A DNA stretch of 17,117 nt from Pseudomonadota bacterium (GTDB lineage Bacteria > Myxococcota > Myxococcia > Myxococcales > Anaeromyxobacteraceae). The stretch spans positions 1 through 17,117 of the forward strand of contig JAEZXM010000278.1 of the NCBI GenBank assembly GCA_023419875.1, written 5' to 3'. The notes under the pieces were generated by a model, which worked only from the letters and a program-made list of their open reading frames with translations, made no database searches and was not told the DNA's origin. Positions 1 to 7,172 of this stretch are shown one piece after another. A program made the position numbers and the translations under genes. Every line of letters begins with the position of its first letter. The first letter of the stretch is position 1.

Positions 1-953
1 CTGACGAAGTCGGTGGAACCCTGGAGCACCGCCCGGTAGAACGCCTCGCTGCGGCGCACCGATTCCTCGGCAGTCTTCCGGTCCGAGACGTCGAGGTTCA
101 GCCCTCGCACTCGCAGCACGCGACCATCCCGCGCGCGTTCCACGTCGCCCAGGCTCAGCACCCACCGCACTTCGCCGGACGGGTGCGCGACGCGGTACTC
201 CAGAGCAAAGGCGGCCTCGCCGTCGCCGTCGCGGCTCCTCTGGACCGCCGCCTCGACGGCGGCGACGTCGTCCGGGTGGATGGAGCCGAGCCACCGAGAG
301 AAGCTCACCTCGCCCTCGCGGGGGTCGACGCCGAACAGCTCGAAGTTCTCGGGCGAACACACGGTGGCGCCCGTCGTGACGTCCCACTCCCACGTTCCGG
401 CGCGCGCGTGCTGCAGCGCGAGCCGGAGCCGCTCTTCGCTCTGGCGGAGCGCCTCGGCGGCGCGCTTTCGTTCGCTGATGTCCTGCCACACGGCGAGCAG
501 CCGCGTCTCCCCACCGGCCTCGACCCGACGGCTTCTCACGAGGACGTCCCGGAGCTCTCCGGCCTTCGTCCGGTGGCGCACCTCGAGCTCCATTTCGCCG
601 CGCTCGACCACGTCACCGAACTTGGCGTGCAGCGTCTCGGGACTCTCGTCCGCGTTGATGTCCGCGATCGTCATTCGCGCGAACTCGTCGCGCGTGTACC
701 CGAGCTGCTGGTGCGCCTGATCGTTGAAGGCCAGGATCCTTCCGTCGAGTGCGAGGAGGACCACTCCGCTGGGCGCGAGCGTGAACAGAGACCGGTACAG
801 CGTCTCGCTCTCCCGGAGGGCGCTCTCGGCGCGCCGACGCTCCTCCATCTCGTGGTTCAGCTCGGCGGTCTCTCGAAGCGCGCGCGCCCGGCCGCGCGCG
901 AGGAGCCACACGGCCAGGGCGAGCAGCACGGTCATCCCGGCACCGATCGTCAC
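1..953 (-). CDS. Membrane-anchored multi-PAS sensor protein, N-terminal part (C-terminus outside window)
   Basis: The reading frame enters from the left edge and has no stop in the window, so about 317 N-terminal residues are visible. I choose the GTG at 953-951: AGGGAG lies about 8 nt upstream and a hydrophobic anchor (residues 4-18, TVLLALAVWLL) follows at once. An in-frame ATG at 1088 would add 45 non-membrane residues without a good RBS. After a short coiled linker there are two full PAS/PAC modules (about 48-168 and 170-295), each ending in the PAC signature (LLAVWQDISERK, VRGLNLDVSDRK), and the start of a third near residue 300. The second carries the PAS_3-type GEVRWV element. PAS modules sense small ligands or redox state and are usually joined to a histidine kinase or GGDEF output; the output domain is not visible. 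It is divergent from the dehydrogenase at 1193, so a link to the catabolic cluster is possible but unproven. Confidence 0.85.
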   Translation of the reverse strand, partial: MTIGAGMTVLLALAVWLLARGRARALRETAELNHEMEERRRAESALRESETLYRSLFTLAPSGVVLLALDGRILAFNDQAHQQLGYTRDEFARMTIADINADESPETLHAKFGDVVERGEMELEVRHRTKAGELRDVLVRSRRVEAGGETRLLAVWQDISERKRAAEALRQSEERLRLALQHARAGTWEWDVTTGATVCSPENFELFGVDPREGEVSFSRWLGSIHPDDVAAVEAAVQRSRDGDGEAAFALEYRVAHPSGEVRWVLSLGDVERARDGRVLRVRGLNLDVSDRKTAEESVRRSEAFYRAVLQGSTDFV

Positions 954-1192
954 CCCACTCTCCCTAGCAGCCGGAGTGCCAACGCCGTTTCGAGCGGCTT
1001 CGTGCGGGAGAGAGCGCGCTCCGAGCCCGACGCGTGCGAGTGGCGCCGCACCCTGGGTCCTGCGGCAAGGTCCTCCGTAAAGAGGCATTTCGGCGAACCG
1101 AAGCGCAATCGGTTGTTCATCGCGGCGACCACGAGCATCTCCTCCCTGTTCGTCGGAGTTCGCGGCGCCCAGCTGGCGCCGCCGGAGAACCC
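954..1192. promoter_or_regulatory. Divergent intergenic region with overlapping dyads
   Basis: This 239-bp gap separates the leftward PAS sensor from the rightward dehydrogenase and must hold both promoters. I see no confident -35/-10 pair. Two overlapping inverted repeats sit at 1089-1114: TTCGG-CGAA-CCGAA (1089-1102) and AACCGA-N7-TCGGTT (1096-1114), about 80 bp before the dehydrogenase start. The decamer GCAAGGTCCT (1065-1074) also occurs inside the palindrome between dhaK and rpiB. These are candidate operators on sequence symmetry only. Confidence 0.35.
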
Positions 1193-2227
1193 ATGAAGGC
1201 GCTCGTCTACCGGGGGCCACGAACCCTGGCGCTGGAGGAGGTGGGCCGACCCGCGGTCCTCCCCGACGAGGTGCTCCTCCGGGTGGACGCGACCGGCATC
1301 TGCGGCTCCGACGTGCACGGGTACCTGGGCGTCACCGGCCGGCGGATCCCGCCGATGATCATGGGCCACGAGTTCTGCGGGACGGTGATGGAGGTGGGGA
1401 GCGAGGTCGAGGGAGTCCGGCCGGGCGATCGCGCGGCGGTCGCGCCGGTGATGTCCTGCGGCGCGTGCGAGGCGTGCCGCGGGGGGCATGTGTACCTGTG
1501 CGCCAGCCGGCGCCTGTTCGGGGTCATGGCCTGCAACGGCAGCATGGCCGACTACCTGAACGTGCCCGCCCGGCTGCTCTTTCCCATGCCCGGCGCGATG
1601 CCGCCCGAGGTCGGAGCCATGGTGGAGCCGTCGGCGGTGGCGCTGCACGCGCTGTCGCGGGCCGGCGTCATCGAGGGCGCCACCGTGCTCATCGTCGGCG
1701 CCGGGCCGATCGGCCTGTTGCTGACCGGGCTCTCGCGCCGCAGGCACCCCCGGGTGCTGCTGGTGAGCGACCTGAGCGACCTGCGGCTCGAGCTCGCGCG
1801 TCGGATGGGTGCGGACGTGATCATCAATCCCGCCCGGGAGGACGTCGCGACCGTCGTCGCCGAGCACACCGGCAGTCAAGGGGTGGATCTCTCCTTCGAG
1901 GCCGTGGGCGCCGCGCCCACGGTCGAGCAGGCGCTCTCGGCTCTCCGTCCCAGGGGCACCTGCGTGTGGGTGGGCAACTCGCAGAAGACGATCTCCGTCG
2001 ACATGCAGGCCAGCGTCACCCGGGAGCTCGCCATCCTGGGCAGCTACACGTACACGCTGGCCGAGTTCGGCGAGGCGGTGCAGATCCTGGCCCGCGGGGA
2101 CGTGGACGTGCGCCCGATCATCACCCGGATTGCCCCGCTGGAGGAGGGCCCGGCGATGTTCGCCGCCCTGTCCGATCCCGCTGCCGGGCTGGTCAAGGTC
2201 GTCCTCGAACGCCGAGGCGGAGCATGA
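1193..2227 (+). CDS. Zinc-dependent medium-chain (polyol/threitol-type) dehydrogenase
   Basis: A 344-residue MDR enzyme of the sorbitol/threonine dehydrogenase type, expected to oxidise a polyol or secondary alcohol to a ketose with NAD+ in the cytoplasm. Catalytic zinc ligands are visible as C37 (ICGSD), H59-E60 (GHE) and E145 (VEPSAVALH). The structural zinc cysteines are C89, C92, C95 and C103. The Rossmann motif GAGPIG is at 169-174, and D193 at the end of the second strand favours NAD over NADP. The ATG at 1193 is chosen because GGAG lies 6 nt upstream; the frame stays open to 1034 but those residues do not belong to the fold. Its stop overlaps the start of the next gene by 4 nt, so the two dehydrogenases are translationally coupled. 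In context it may act like an erythritol/L-threitol dehydrogenase, but sorbitol, xylitol or butanediol dehydrogenase activity cannot be excluded. Confidence 0.9.
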   Translation: MKALVYRGPRTLALEEVGRPAVLPDEVLLRVDATGICGSDVHGYLGVTGRRIPPMIMGHEFCGTVMEVGSEVEGVRPGDRAAVAPVMSCGACEACRGGHVYLCASRRLFGVMACNGSMADYLNVPARLLFPMPGAMPPEVGAMVEPSAVALHALSRAGVIEGATVLIVGAGPIGLLLTGLSRRRHPRVLLVSDLSDLRLELARRMGADVIINPAREDVATVVAEHTGSQGVDLSFEAVGAAPTVEQALSALRPRGTCVWVGNSQKTISVDMQASVTRELAILGSYTYTLAEFGEAVQILARGDVDVRPIITRIAPLEEGPAMFAALSDPAAGLVKVVLERRGGA

Positions 2228-2976
2228 GATTCGCGAACCGGACGGTGCTGGTCACCGGGGCGGCCGGCGGGATCGGCGCCGCCATCACGCGGGCCTTCGC
2301 CGCCGAGGGAGCGATCGTCTACGCCTCGGGGGCCCGGGTGGAGGGCTGCCGGGCGCTGTGCGACGCGATCCGGTCGGAGGGCGGAGACGCGCGTCCCCTG
2401 CTCCTCGACGTGGCCGAGGAGAAGAGCTGGCTGGACGCGCTGCGGCAGGTCCAGGAGGAGCGCCCGGGCCTGGACGTGCTCGTGAACAACGCCGCCATCA
2501 ACATCCGCGTCCCGCTGGAGGAGTTCCCGGTCGAGGCGTTCGATCAGGTGATGGCCGTGAACGTCCGCGGGGTCTTCCTGGGGATGAAGCACGTTCTGCC
2601 GCTCATGCGCCGCGCCGGGGGCGGCAGCATCGTCAACATCTCGTCCGTCTCGGGGCTGGTCGGCCACCGGACCACGCCCATCCCCTACATCGCGTCCAAG
2701 GGGGCGGTCACGCTGATGACCAAGGGAGTCGCCGTCCAGTACGCGCGCGAGAACATCCGCGTCAACTCGGTGCATCCCAGCACCGTCGACACGCCGCTGG
2801 TGGCGATCCTCCTGCGGGATCCGGAGAAGCGGGCGCAGCGCCTCGACGAGGTCCCCATGGCCAGGCTGGCCACGGTCGAGGAGGTCGCGCGGGCCGCGCT
2901 GTTCCTCGCCTCGCCGGAGGCCTCGTTCATCACCGGCGCCGCCCTGCCGGTGGATGGCGGCCTGACCGCGTACTGA
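2224..2976 (+). CDS. SDR-family NAD(P)-dependent oxidoreductase
   Basis: A 250-residue classical short-chain dehydrogenase. The cofactor motif TGAAGGIG is at 11-18, D62 is the adenine-binding Asp, NNAA is at 88-91, N113 is in the helix, and the catalytic set is S141, Y155 and K159 (YIASK). The C-terminal PVDGG is typical of the family. The start at 2224 overlaps the preceding TGA (ATGA), so it is coupled to the zinc dehydrogenase. Family members oxidise sugar alcohols, sugar acids or 3-oxoacyl groups, and the sequence alone does not fix the substrate. In known tetritol pathways an SDR is the D-threitol dehydrogenase, so a stereochemically complementary role to the upstream MDR enzyme is a reasonable guess. 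A 316-bp gap follows before the transporter. Confidence 0.9.
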   Translation: MRFANRTVLVTGAAGGIGAAITRAFAAEGAIVYASGARVEGCRALCDAIRSEGGDARPLLLDVAEEKSWLDALRQVQEERPGLDVLVNNAAINIRVPLEEFPVEAFDQVMAVNVRGVFLGMKHVLPLMRRAGGGSIVNISSVSGLVGHRTTPIPYIASKGAVTLMTKGVAVQYARENIRVNSVHPSTVDTPLVAILLRDPEKRAQRLDEVPMARLATVEEVARAALFLASPEASFITGAALPVDGGLTAY

Positions 2977-3292
2977 GCTGACACCCGGGCGGCGCGTAAG
3001 CGGCCTGTTTGCCGGGCGCAGCGCGCGACACGGGCCGAAGGGCCGGGTCGGCGCCACCGTGCCCCGGGGCGGCCAACACGCCCCCCGGCTGTGCCTCGCC
3101 CCCCGCCCGGCCAGTGGCTATACGGGCTCGCGTACCGGCCTCCGCAGCCCTGGAGCCCATGACACCCACCGTGAATACTGCGTCCTCTGGCACGACGTCG
3201 GAGCCGGTCCCCGGACCGGCGGGAGCGGCGCGGTGGTCCGGACGTCTCGTCGTACGTCTCCCTCCAGCGCAGCAAGCGAAAGGCATGGTCCC
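2977..3292. promoter_or_regulatory. 316-bp gene-free gap upstream of the transporter operon, with inverted repeat
   Basis: No convincing gene lies here; open frames on both strands lack coding character and a ribosome binding site. A promoter for the transporter operon is expected, but I find no good -35/-10 pair. The clearest element is an 18-bp inverted repeat GCCGGTCC-CC-GGACCGGC at 3203-3220, 73 bp before the binding-protein start. It could be an operator or an mRNA leader hairpin. Confidence 0.4.
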
Positions 3293-4483
3293 ATGAAGCG
3301 CACTCCACTGCTGGCCCGCCTGGCACCGGTTTCCGGAGTCCTGGCGCTGCTCACGCTCCTCCCCGCACCGGCGCTCGCCCAGGGGCTCAAGGTCGTCGCC
3401 GGCCCGGGCGCCGACCCCGAGTGCTTCAAGCCCTGGTCGCCCACGACCAAGTACCTCCAGTTCCCGAAGAAGCAGGGGCCGTACCGGATCGCCCTGGCCA
3501 ACGGCTTCATCGGCAACGGCTGGCGGATCCAGATGATCCAGTCCGCCAAGGCCTACGCGGCGCAGCCGCAGGTCAAGGCCCAGCTGAAGGAGTTCAAGGT
3601 CATCTCCACCGGCGAGGACCTGCCCGCCCAGATCGCGGCTGCCACCAACTTCATCGACGCGGGCTATGACGCGGTGATCGTCAACGCCCTCAACCCGGCG
3701 GCGTTCGCGCCCGTGGCAAAGAAGGCCAAGAAGGCCGGCGTGGTCCTGCTCTCGTTCGACAACGTGATCGAGTCGCCGGACAACATCACCGTCAACGTGG
3801 ACCAGGTGGAGCTGGGGAGGATCGCGGCGCGCTGGCTCCTCGCGAAGATCGACGACGCCTCCGAAGGAGGAGTGGGATCCGCCTCCACCGGAGATGCGGG
3901 CGGCGTCCGCCGGCTGCTCGAGATCCGCGGACCGTCCGGCAACTCGGTCGACCGCGATCGCCACCAGGGGTTCCGCGAGGTGCTCGACAAGTCCGGCCGG
4001 AAGTTCGAGGTCGTCCAGGTGGTCGGCAAGTGGGACGACGGCACCGGGCAGAAGGCCGCCGCGGACGCCATCGCGGTTCACAAGCGCTTCGACGGCATCT
4101 ACACGCAGGGCGGCTCCACCGGGGCCGTGCGCGCGTTGCTCGACTCCGGCCATCCCATGGTCCCGATCGCGGGCGAGACCGAGAACGGGTTCCGGAAGCT
4201 CTGCGAGAAGTACGCCTCGAAGGGCCTGCACTGCTCCTCGGCCGGCACCGGTCCGGCGCAGGTGGCGGTGACCATCAAGGCGGCCCTGGCGGCGCTGAAC
4301 GGCGAGAAGGTGCCGCAGTCCATCGCCCTCCCCACCTCGTACGTCGAGTACCCGAACATCAAGGCGGGGACGGACTTCTACCCGGACCTCGCCGACAGCT
4401 TCTTCGTCGGCAACTCCTTCGAGTCCTGCAAGATCGGCTTCACGGCGCAGGAGATCATGGCCAAGACCGAGAAGAACGAGTAG
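3293..4483 (+). CDS. Periplasmic sugar/polyol-binding protein of an RbsB-type ABC importer
   Basis: A 396-residue type I periplasmic binding protein (Peripla_BP_4, PF13407-like). A Sec signal peptide covers residues 1-29: a KR-start, a hydrophobic stretch, then ALA before the cut. There is no lipobox, so the mature protein should be soluble in the periplasm. The mature part shows the usual two-lobe pattern: RIALANGFIGNGWRIQ in the first strand-helix, a DAVIVNALNPAAFAP segment, VVLLSFDN before the hinge, LLEIRGPSGNSVDRDRHQGFRE in the second lobe and DGIYTQGGSTGAVRAL. At 396 residues it is longer than RbsB (about 300), with an extra N-terminal stretch containing ECFKPW. The start at 3293 gives a proper signal peptide, with AAGG about 10 nt upstream. 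It heads the operon that continues with the ATPase and two permeases. The D-threitol/erythritol-binding protein of Mycobacterium smegmatis belongs to this family, which fits the neighbouring enzymes. Confidence 0.9.
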   Translation: MKRTPLLARLAPVSGVLALLTLLPAPALAQGLKVVAGPGADPECFKPWSPTTKYLQFPKKQGPYRIALANGFIGNGWRIQMIQSAKAYAAQPQVKAQLKEFKVISTGEDLPAQIAAATNFIDAGYDAVIVNALNPAAFAPVAKKAKKAGVVLLSFDNVIESPDNITVNVDQVELGRIAARWLLAKIDDASEGGVGSASTGDAGGVRRLLEIRGPSGNSVDRDRHQGFREVLDKSGRKFEVVQVVGKWDDGTGQKAAADAIAVHKRFDGIYTQGGSTGAVRALLDSGHPMVPIAGETENGFRKLCEKYASKGLHCSSAGTGPAQVAVTIKAALAALNGEKVPQSIALPTSYVEYPNIKAGTDFYPDLADSFFVGNSFESCKIGFTAQEIMAKTEKNE

Positions 4484-4494
4484 CGCGGCCCCAA

Positions 4495-4528
4495 GCCCCC
4501 GCTCGCCCTCGCGGAGGGGAGCGGGGGC
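4495..4528 (+). other. Intercistronic hairpin between binding protein and ATPase genes
   Basis: A 10-bp perfect outer stem (4495-4504 with 4519-4528) continues, past a single bulged G at 4505, into a 5-bp inner stem (4506-4510 with 4514-4518) closed by a GCG loop. No T-tract follows, and the ATPase RBS starts a few bases later. Strong hairpins after the binding-protein gene usually protect the upstream mRNA and raise binding protein over membrane components, as in malE-malF. Partial attenuation is the alternative. Confidence 0.7.
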
Positions 4529-4544
4529 CCGCCCCGAGGCGAGG

Positions 4545-6071
4545 ATGCCGGCGCTGTTCCGCATGGAGGGCATCACCAAGCGTTACGGCGGCGTCCGGGC
4601 GCTCGAGGACGCGCGCCTCGAGTGCGCCCGCGGGCGGATCCACGCGGTCCTGGGCGAGAACGGCGCCGGCAAGTCCACGCTCATCAAGGTGATGGCCGGG
4701 GTGGTGCGCCCCGACGCCGGGACCCTCGAGCTCTCCGGCACGCCCATCACCCTCGACGGACCGGCGTCGGCGGCCCGGGCCGGGATCGTGACCGTCTTCC
4801 AGGAGCTGTCCCTGCTCCCGGATCTCACCGTGGCGGACAACATCTGCATCGCCGATCCGCCGCGGCGGCTGTGGAAGCTCATCGACCGGCGCGCGCAGCG
4901 CCGCCTGGCCGAGGAGGCGCTCCGGCGGGTGGGCGCCGGCGACATCCACCCGTTGTCGCTGGTCCGCGACCTGCCCCTCTCGCGCCGCCAGATGGTGGAG
5001 ATCGCCAAGGCCGTCGCCCGCAAGCCCCGCCTCCTGGTGCTCGACGAGGCCACCTCGGCCCTGGCCGTGGCCGACGTCCAGTCGGTGTTCGGCGTGCTGA
5101 AGCAGCTCCGGGACGAGGGGGTGGCCATCGTCTACATCTCCCACCGCATGCACGAGGTGGAGGAGCTCGCCGACGACTGCAGCGTCTTCCGCAACGGCCG
5201 CCACATCGCCACGTTCACCGCCGGCGCCAAGCGCCCTCACGAGATCATCGAGATGATGATCGGGCGCGAGGTGGAGAGCGCCTTCCCGCCGCGCGGCCAT
5301 CGCCAGCCGGGGCCGGCGCCGGCGCTGGTGGTGCGCGGCCTCTCCTGGGCCGGGCGCCTCAAGAGCGTGGACCTCGAGGTCCGACCTGGCGAGGTGGTGG
5401 GGCTGGGCGGGCTCGACGGCCAGGGGCAGCGCGAGCTCCTCCTGGCGCTCTTCGGCGCCCTCCGCGGGGTGACCGGGAGCGTCGAGGTCGACGGCAAGCC
5501 CGTCTCCCTCTCGAGCCCCCGCGGCGGCGCCGCGGCCGGCGTGGCCCTCATCCCGGAGGACCGCAAGACCGAGGGGCTGATGCTCCCGATGTCGGTCCGG
5601 GACAACCTCACCTTCGCGGCGCTCGGCAAGCTCGGCCGCCTCGGGGTCATCGATCGGCGGGCCGAGGATCGTGCCATCGAGGAGATGGTCCGGCTGCTCC
5701 GGATCCGCTCCGACGGGGTCTCGGGCCCGGTGGGTGCGCTCTCGGGGGGCAACCAGCAGAAGGTGGTGATCGGGAAGTGGCTCATGACGCGGCCGCGGAT
5801 CGTGCTCCTCAACGATCCGACCCGCGGCATCGACGTCGGCACGAAGCAGGAGATCTACCAGCTCCTGGGCGCGCTGGCCGACCGGAGGAACGCCATCCTG
5901 TTCTACTCGACCGACTACGCCGAGCTCATCGGCTGCTGCGACAAGGTCGTCGTCCTCTACGACGGCGCCGTGACGGGTGTGCTGGAAGGCGCCGTGATGA
6001 GCGAGCGCAACCTCGTGGCCACCGCGCACAACCTGGCGCTCGAGGCGGCGCCCGCCGGAGGTGGAGCGTGA
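4545..6071 (+). CDS. Sugar ABC importer ATPase, duplicated (RbsA/XylG type)
   Basis: A 508-residue protein with two fused ABC domains, the energy unit of a CUT2-type importer. Domain 1 has a canonical Walker A (GENGAGKST, 37-45), Q86, Walker B LLVLDEATSAL (163-173) and switch H200. Its signature is the divergent LPLSRRQMVEIAK (143-155). Domain 2 has a degenerate Walker A (GGLDGQGQREL, 288-298, no lysine), a perfect signature LSGGNQQKV (399-407) and an altered Walker B, VLLNDPTRG, with N423-D424 in place of Asp-Glu. RbsA-family proteins typically have one competent and one degenerate site, so this is expected. The ATG at 4545 follows GAGGCGAGG closely. The stop overlaps the next start (GTGA), so ATPase and permease are translationally coupled. 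Confidence 0.93.
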   Translation: MPALFRMEGITKRYGGVRALEDARLECARGRIHAVLGENGAGKSTLIKVMAGVVRPDAGTLELSGTPITLDGPASAARAGIVTVFQELSLLPDLTVADNICIADPPRRLWKLIDRRAQRRLAEEALRRVGAGDIHPLSLVRDLPLSRRQMVEIAKAVARKPRLLVLDEATSALAVADVQSVFGVLKQLRDEGVAIVYISHRMHEVEELADDCSVFRNGRHIATFTAGAKRPHEIIEMMIGREVESAFPPRGHRQPGPAPALVVRGLSWAGRLKSVDLEVRPGEVVGLGGLDGQGQRELLLALFGALRGVTGSVEVDGKPVSLSSPRGGAAAGVALIPEDRKTEGLMLPMSVRDNLTFAALGKLGRLGVIDRRAEDRAIEEMVRLLRIRSDGVSGPVGALSGGNQQKVVIGKWLMTRPRIVLLNDPTRGIDVGTKQEIYQLLGALADRRNAILFYSTDYAELIGCCDKVVVLYDGAVTGVLEGAVMSERNLVATAHNLALEAAPAGGGA

Positions 6072-7165
6072 TCGACGAGCCTCGGCGAGGCGCCTCGATC
6101 GACGAGCCTCGGCGAGGCGCCTCGATCAATGCGCAGCCCGACCCGAGGTCGAGCGCCGGCGGGCGAGGAGGCTGGTCGTCCTTCCGGCGCGACCTCCGCC
6201 ACCGGATCTCCTCGGCGCGCGGGCCGCTCGTGGCCCTGGGCCTGTACCTGGTCATGTTCGCGATCTTCGTGGGCGAGCACCCGGCGGGCTTCAGCCGCAA
6301 CGTCGTCAACACCGCCGCCAACAAGGGCGCGCTCCTGGCCCTGGTGGCCATGGCCCAGACCATCCCGGTGCTCACCGCCGGCCTCGACCTGTCGGTCGGG
6401 ATGGTGTTCGTCCTCACCAACTGCCTGGCCTCGAGGCTGGTCGCGGGCGACAGCCTCCACACCGGCCTGGGCGTGGCGGCGGTGCTGGTCACCGGCCTCC
6501 TCTGCGGGGCGCTCAACGGCGCCCTGGTGGTCCGCGGCCGGCTGCAGCCCATCATCGCCACCCTCGCGACCGGGTCGATCTACTTCGGCGGCGCGCTCTG
6601 GCTCCGCCCTGCGCCCGGGGGAGAGGTCAACGCGAGCTTCACCGAGTTCATGACCGGGTCCCTGCCCGGCGGGATCCCGGTGACCGCGGTGCTCCTCCTC
6701 GGCGTCGTGCTGTTCGGCTGGCTGCCCTACCGGAGCTCGGTGATCGGCCGCGCCGCCTATGCCATCGGCTCCTCCGAGCAGGCCGCGTTCATGTCCGGCG
6801 TGCCCATCGCCCGCGCCAAGTTCGTCGCCTACCTGCTGGCCGGGTTCTTCGCGGCCATCGCCGGCCTGCTCCTCACCTGCCTCACCGAGTCGGGCGAGGC
6901 CAACGCCGTCCTGGGCGGCAGCTACACGCTGAGCTCGATCGCCGCGGTCGTGGTGGGCGGGACCTCGCTGTTCGGCGGCACGGGAGGCGCGGTGGGGTCG
7001 ATCTTCGGCGCGTTCGTGCTCCGCACCATCGGCGACCTGCTCTTCGTCTTCGACCTGGATCCGCTGTGGCAGCCGCTGTTCCTGGGCGTGGTCCTCCTGG
7101 TGTCGGTCGGCGTGGGATCCCTAAGGCTGCTGCGGATCAAGAGTCGGCTCGACCTGTTCCGGTGA
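6068..7165 (+). CDS. Sugar ABC importer permease 1 (RbsC type) with repeat-bearing N-terminal extension
   Basis: A 365-residue inner-membrane permease of the BPD_transp_2 family. The GTG start at 6068 is supported by GGAGG 7 nt upstream and by the GTGA overlap with the ATPase gene. The first about 50 residues are hydrophilic and begin with two exact copies of the nonapeptide IDEPRRGAS (residues 2-10 and 11-19), encoded by a 27-bp tandem repeat. Membrane segments start near residue 53. The family motif GLDLSVG is at 105-111 and VVGGTSLFGGTG at 296-306 in the coupling-helix region. RbsC homologues usually start directly before the first membrane segment, so the extension is unusual. With the second permease it should form the translocation pore. 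TGA is 7 nt before the next ATG. Confidence 0.9.
   Translation: MIDEPRRGASIDEPRRGASINAQPDPRSSAGGRGGWSSFRRDLRHRISSARGPLVALGLYLVMFAIFVGEHPAGFSRNVVNTAANKGALLALVAMAQTIPVLTAGLDLSVGMVFVLTNCLASRLVAGDSLHTGLGVAAVLVTGLLCGALNGALVVRGRLQPIIATLATGSIYFGGALWLRPAPGGEVNASFTEFMTGSLPGGIPVTAVLLLGVVLFGWLPYRSSVIGRAAYAIGSSEQAAFMSGVPIARAKFVAYLLAGFFAAIAGLLLTCLTESGEANAVLGGSYTLSSIAAVVVGGTSLFGGTGGAVGSIFGAFVLRTIGDLLFVFDLDPLWQPLFLGVVLLVSVGVGSLRLLRIKSRLDLFR
6071..6124 (+). repeat. Two-copy 27-bp in-frame tandem repeat rich in palindromes
   Basis: Two identical 27-bp units lie at 6071-6097 and 6098-6124, directly after the permease GTG. Each unit contains the 12-bp palindrome CGAGGCGCCTCG and the overlapping inverted repeat GCCTCG-G-CGAGGC. 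The unit is a multiple of three, so copy-number change would not break the frame. It encodes IDEPRRGAS twice. Confidence 0.9.
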
Positions 7166-7172
7166 GGGCGCG

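Noticed and set aside
954..1088. Longer start of the PAS sensor at ATG 1088
   Set aside because: The GTG at 953 has a good AGGGAG and puts the membrane anchor at the N-terminus; the upstream 45 residues show no domain or signal.
1034..1192. Extended N-terminus of the zinc dehydrogenase from 1034
   Set aside because: The extra 53 residues do not fit the MDR fold, and the ATG at 1193 has GGAG upstream and a standard MKALVYRGP start.
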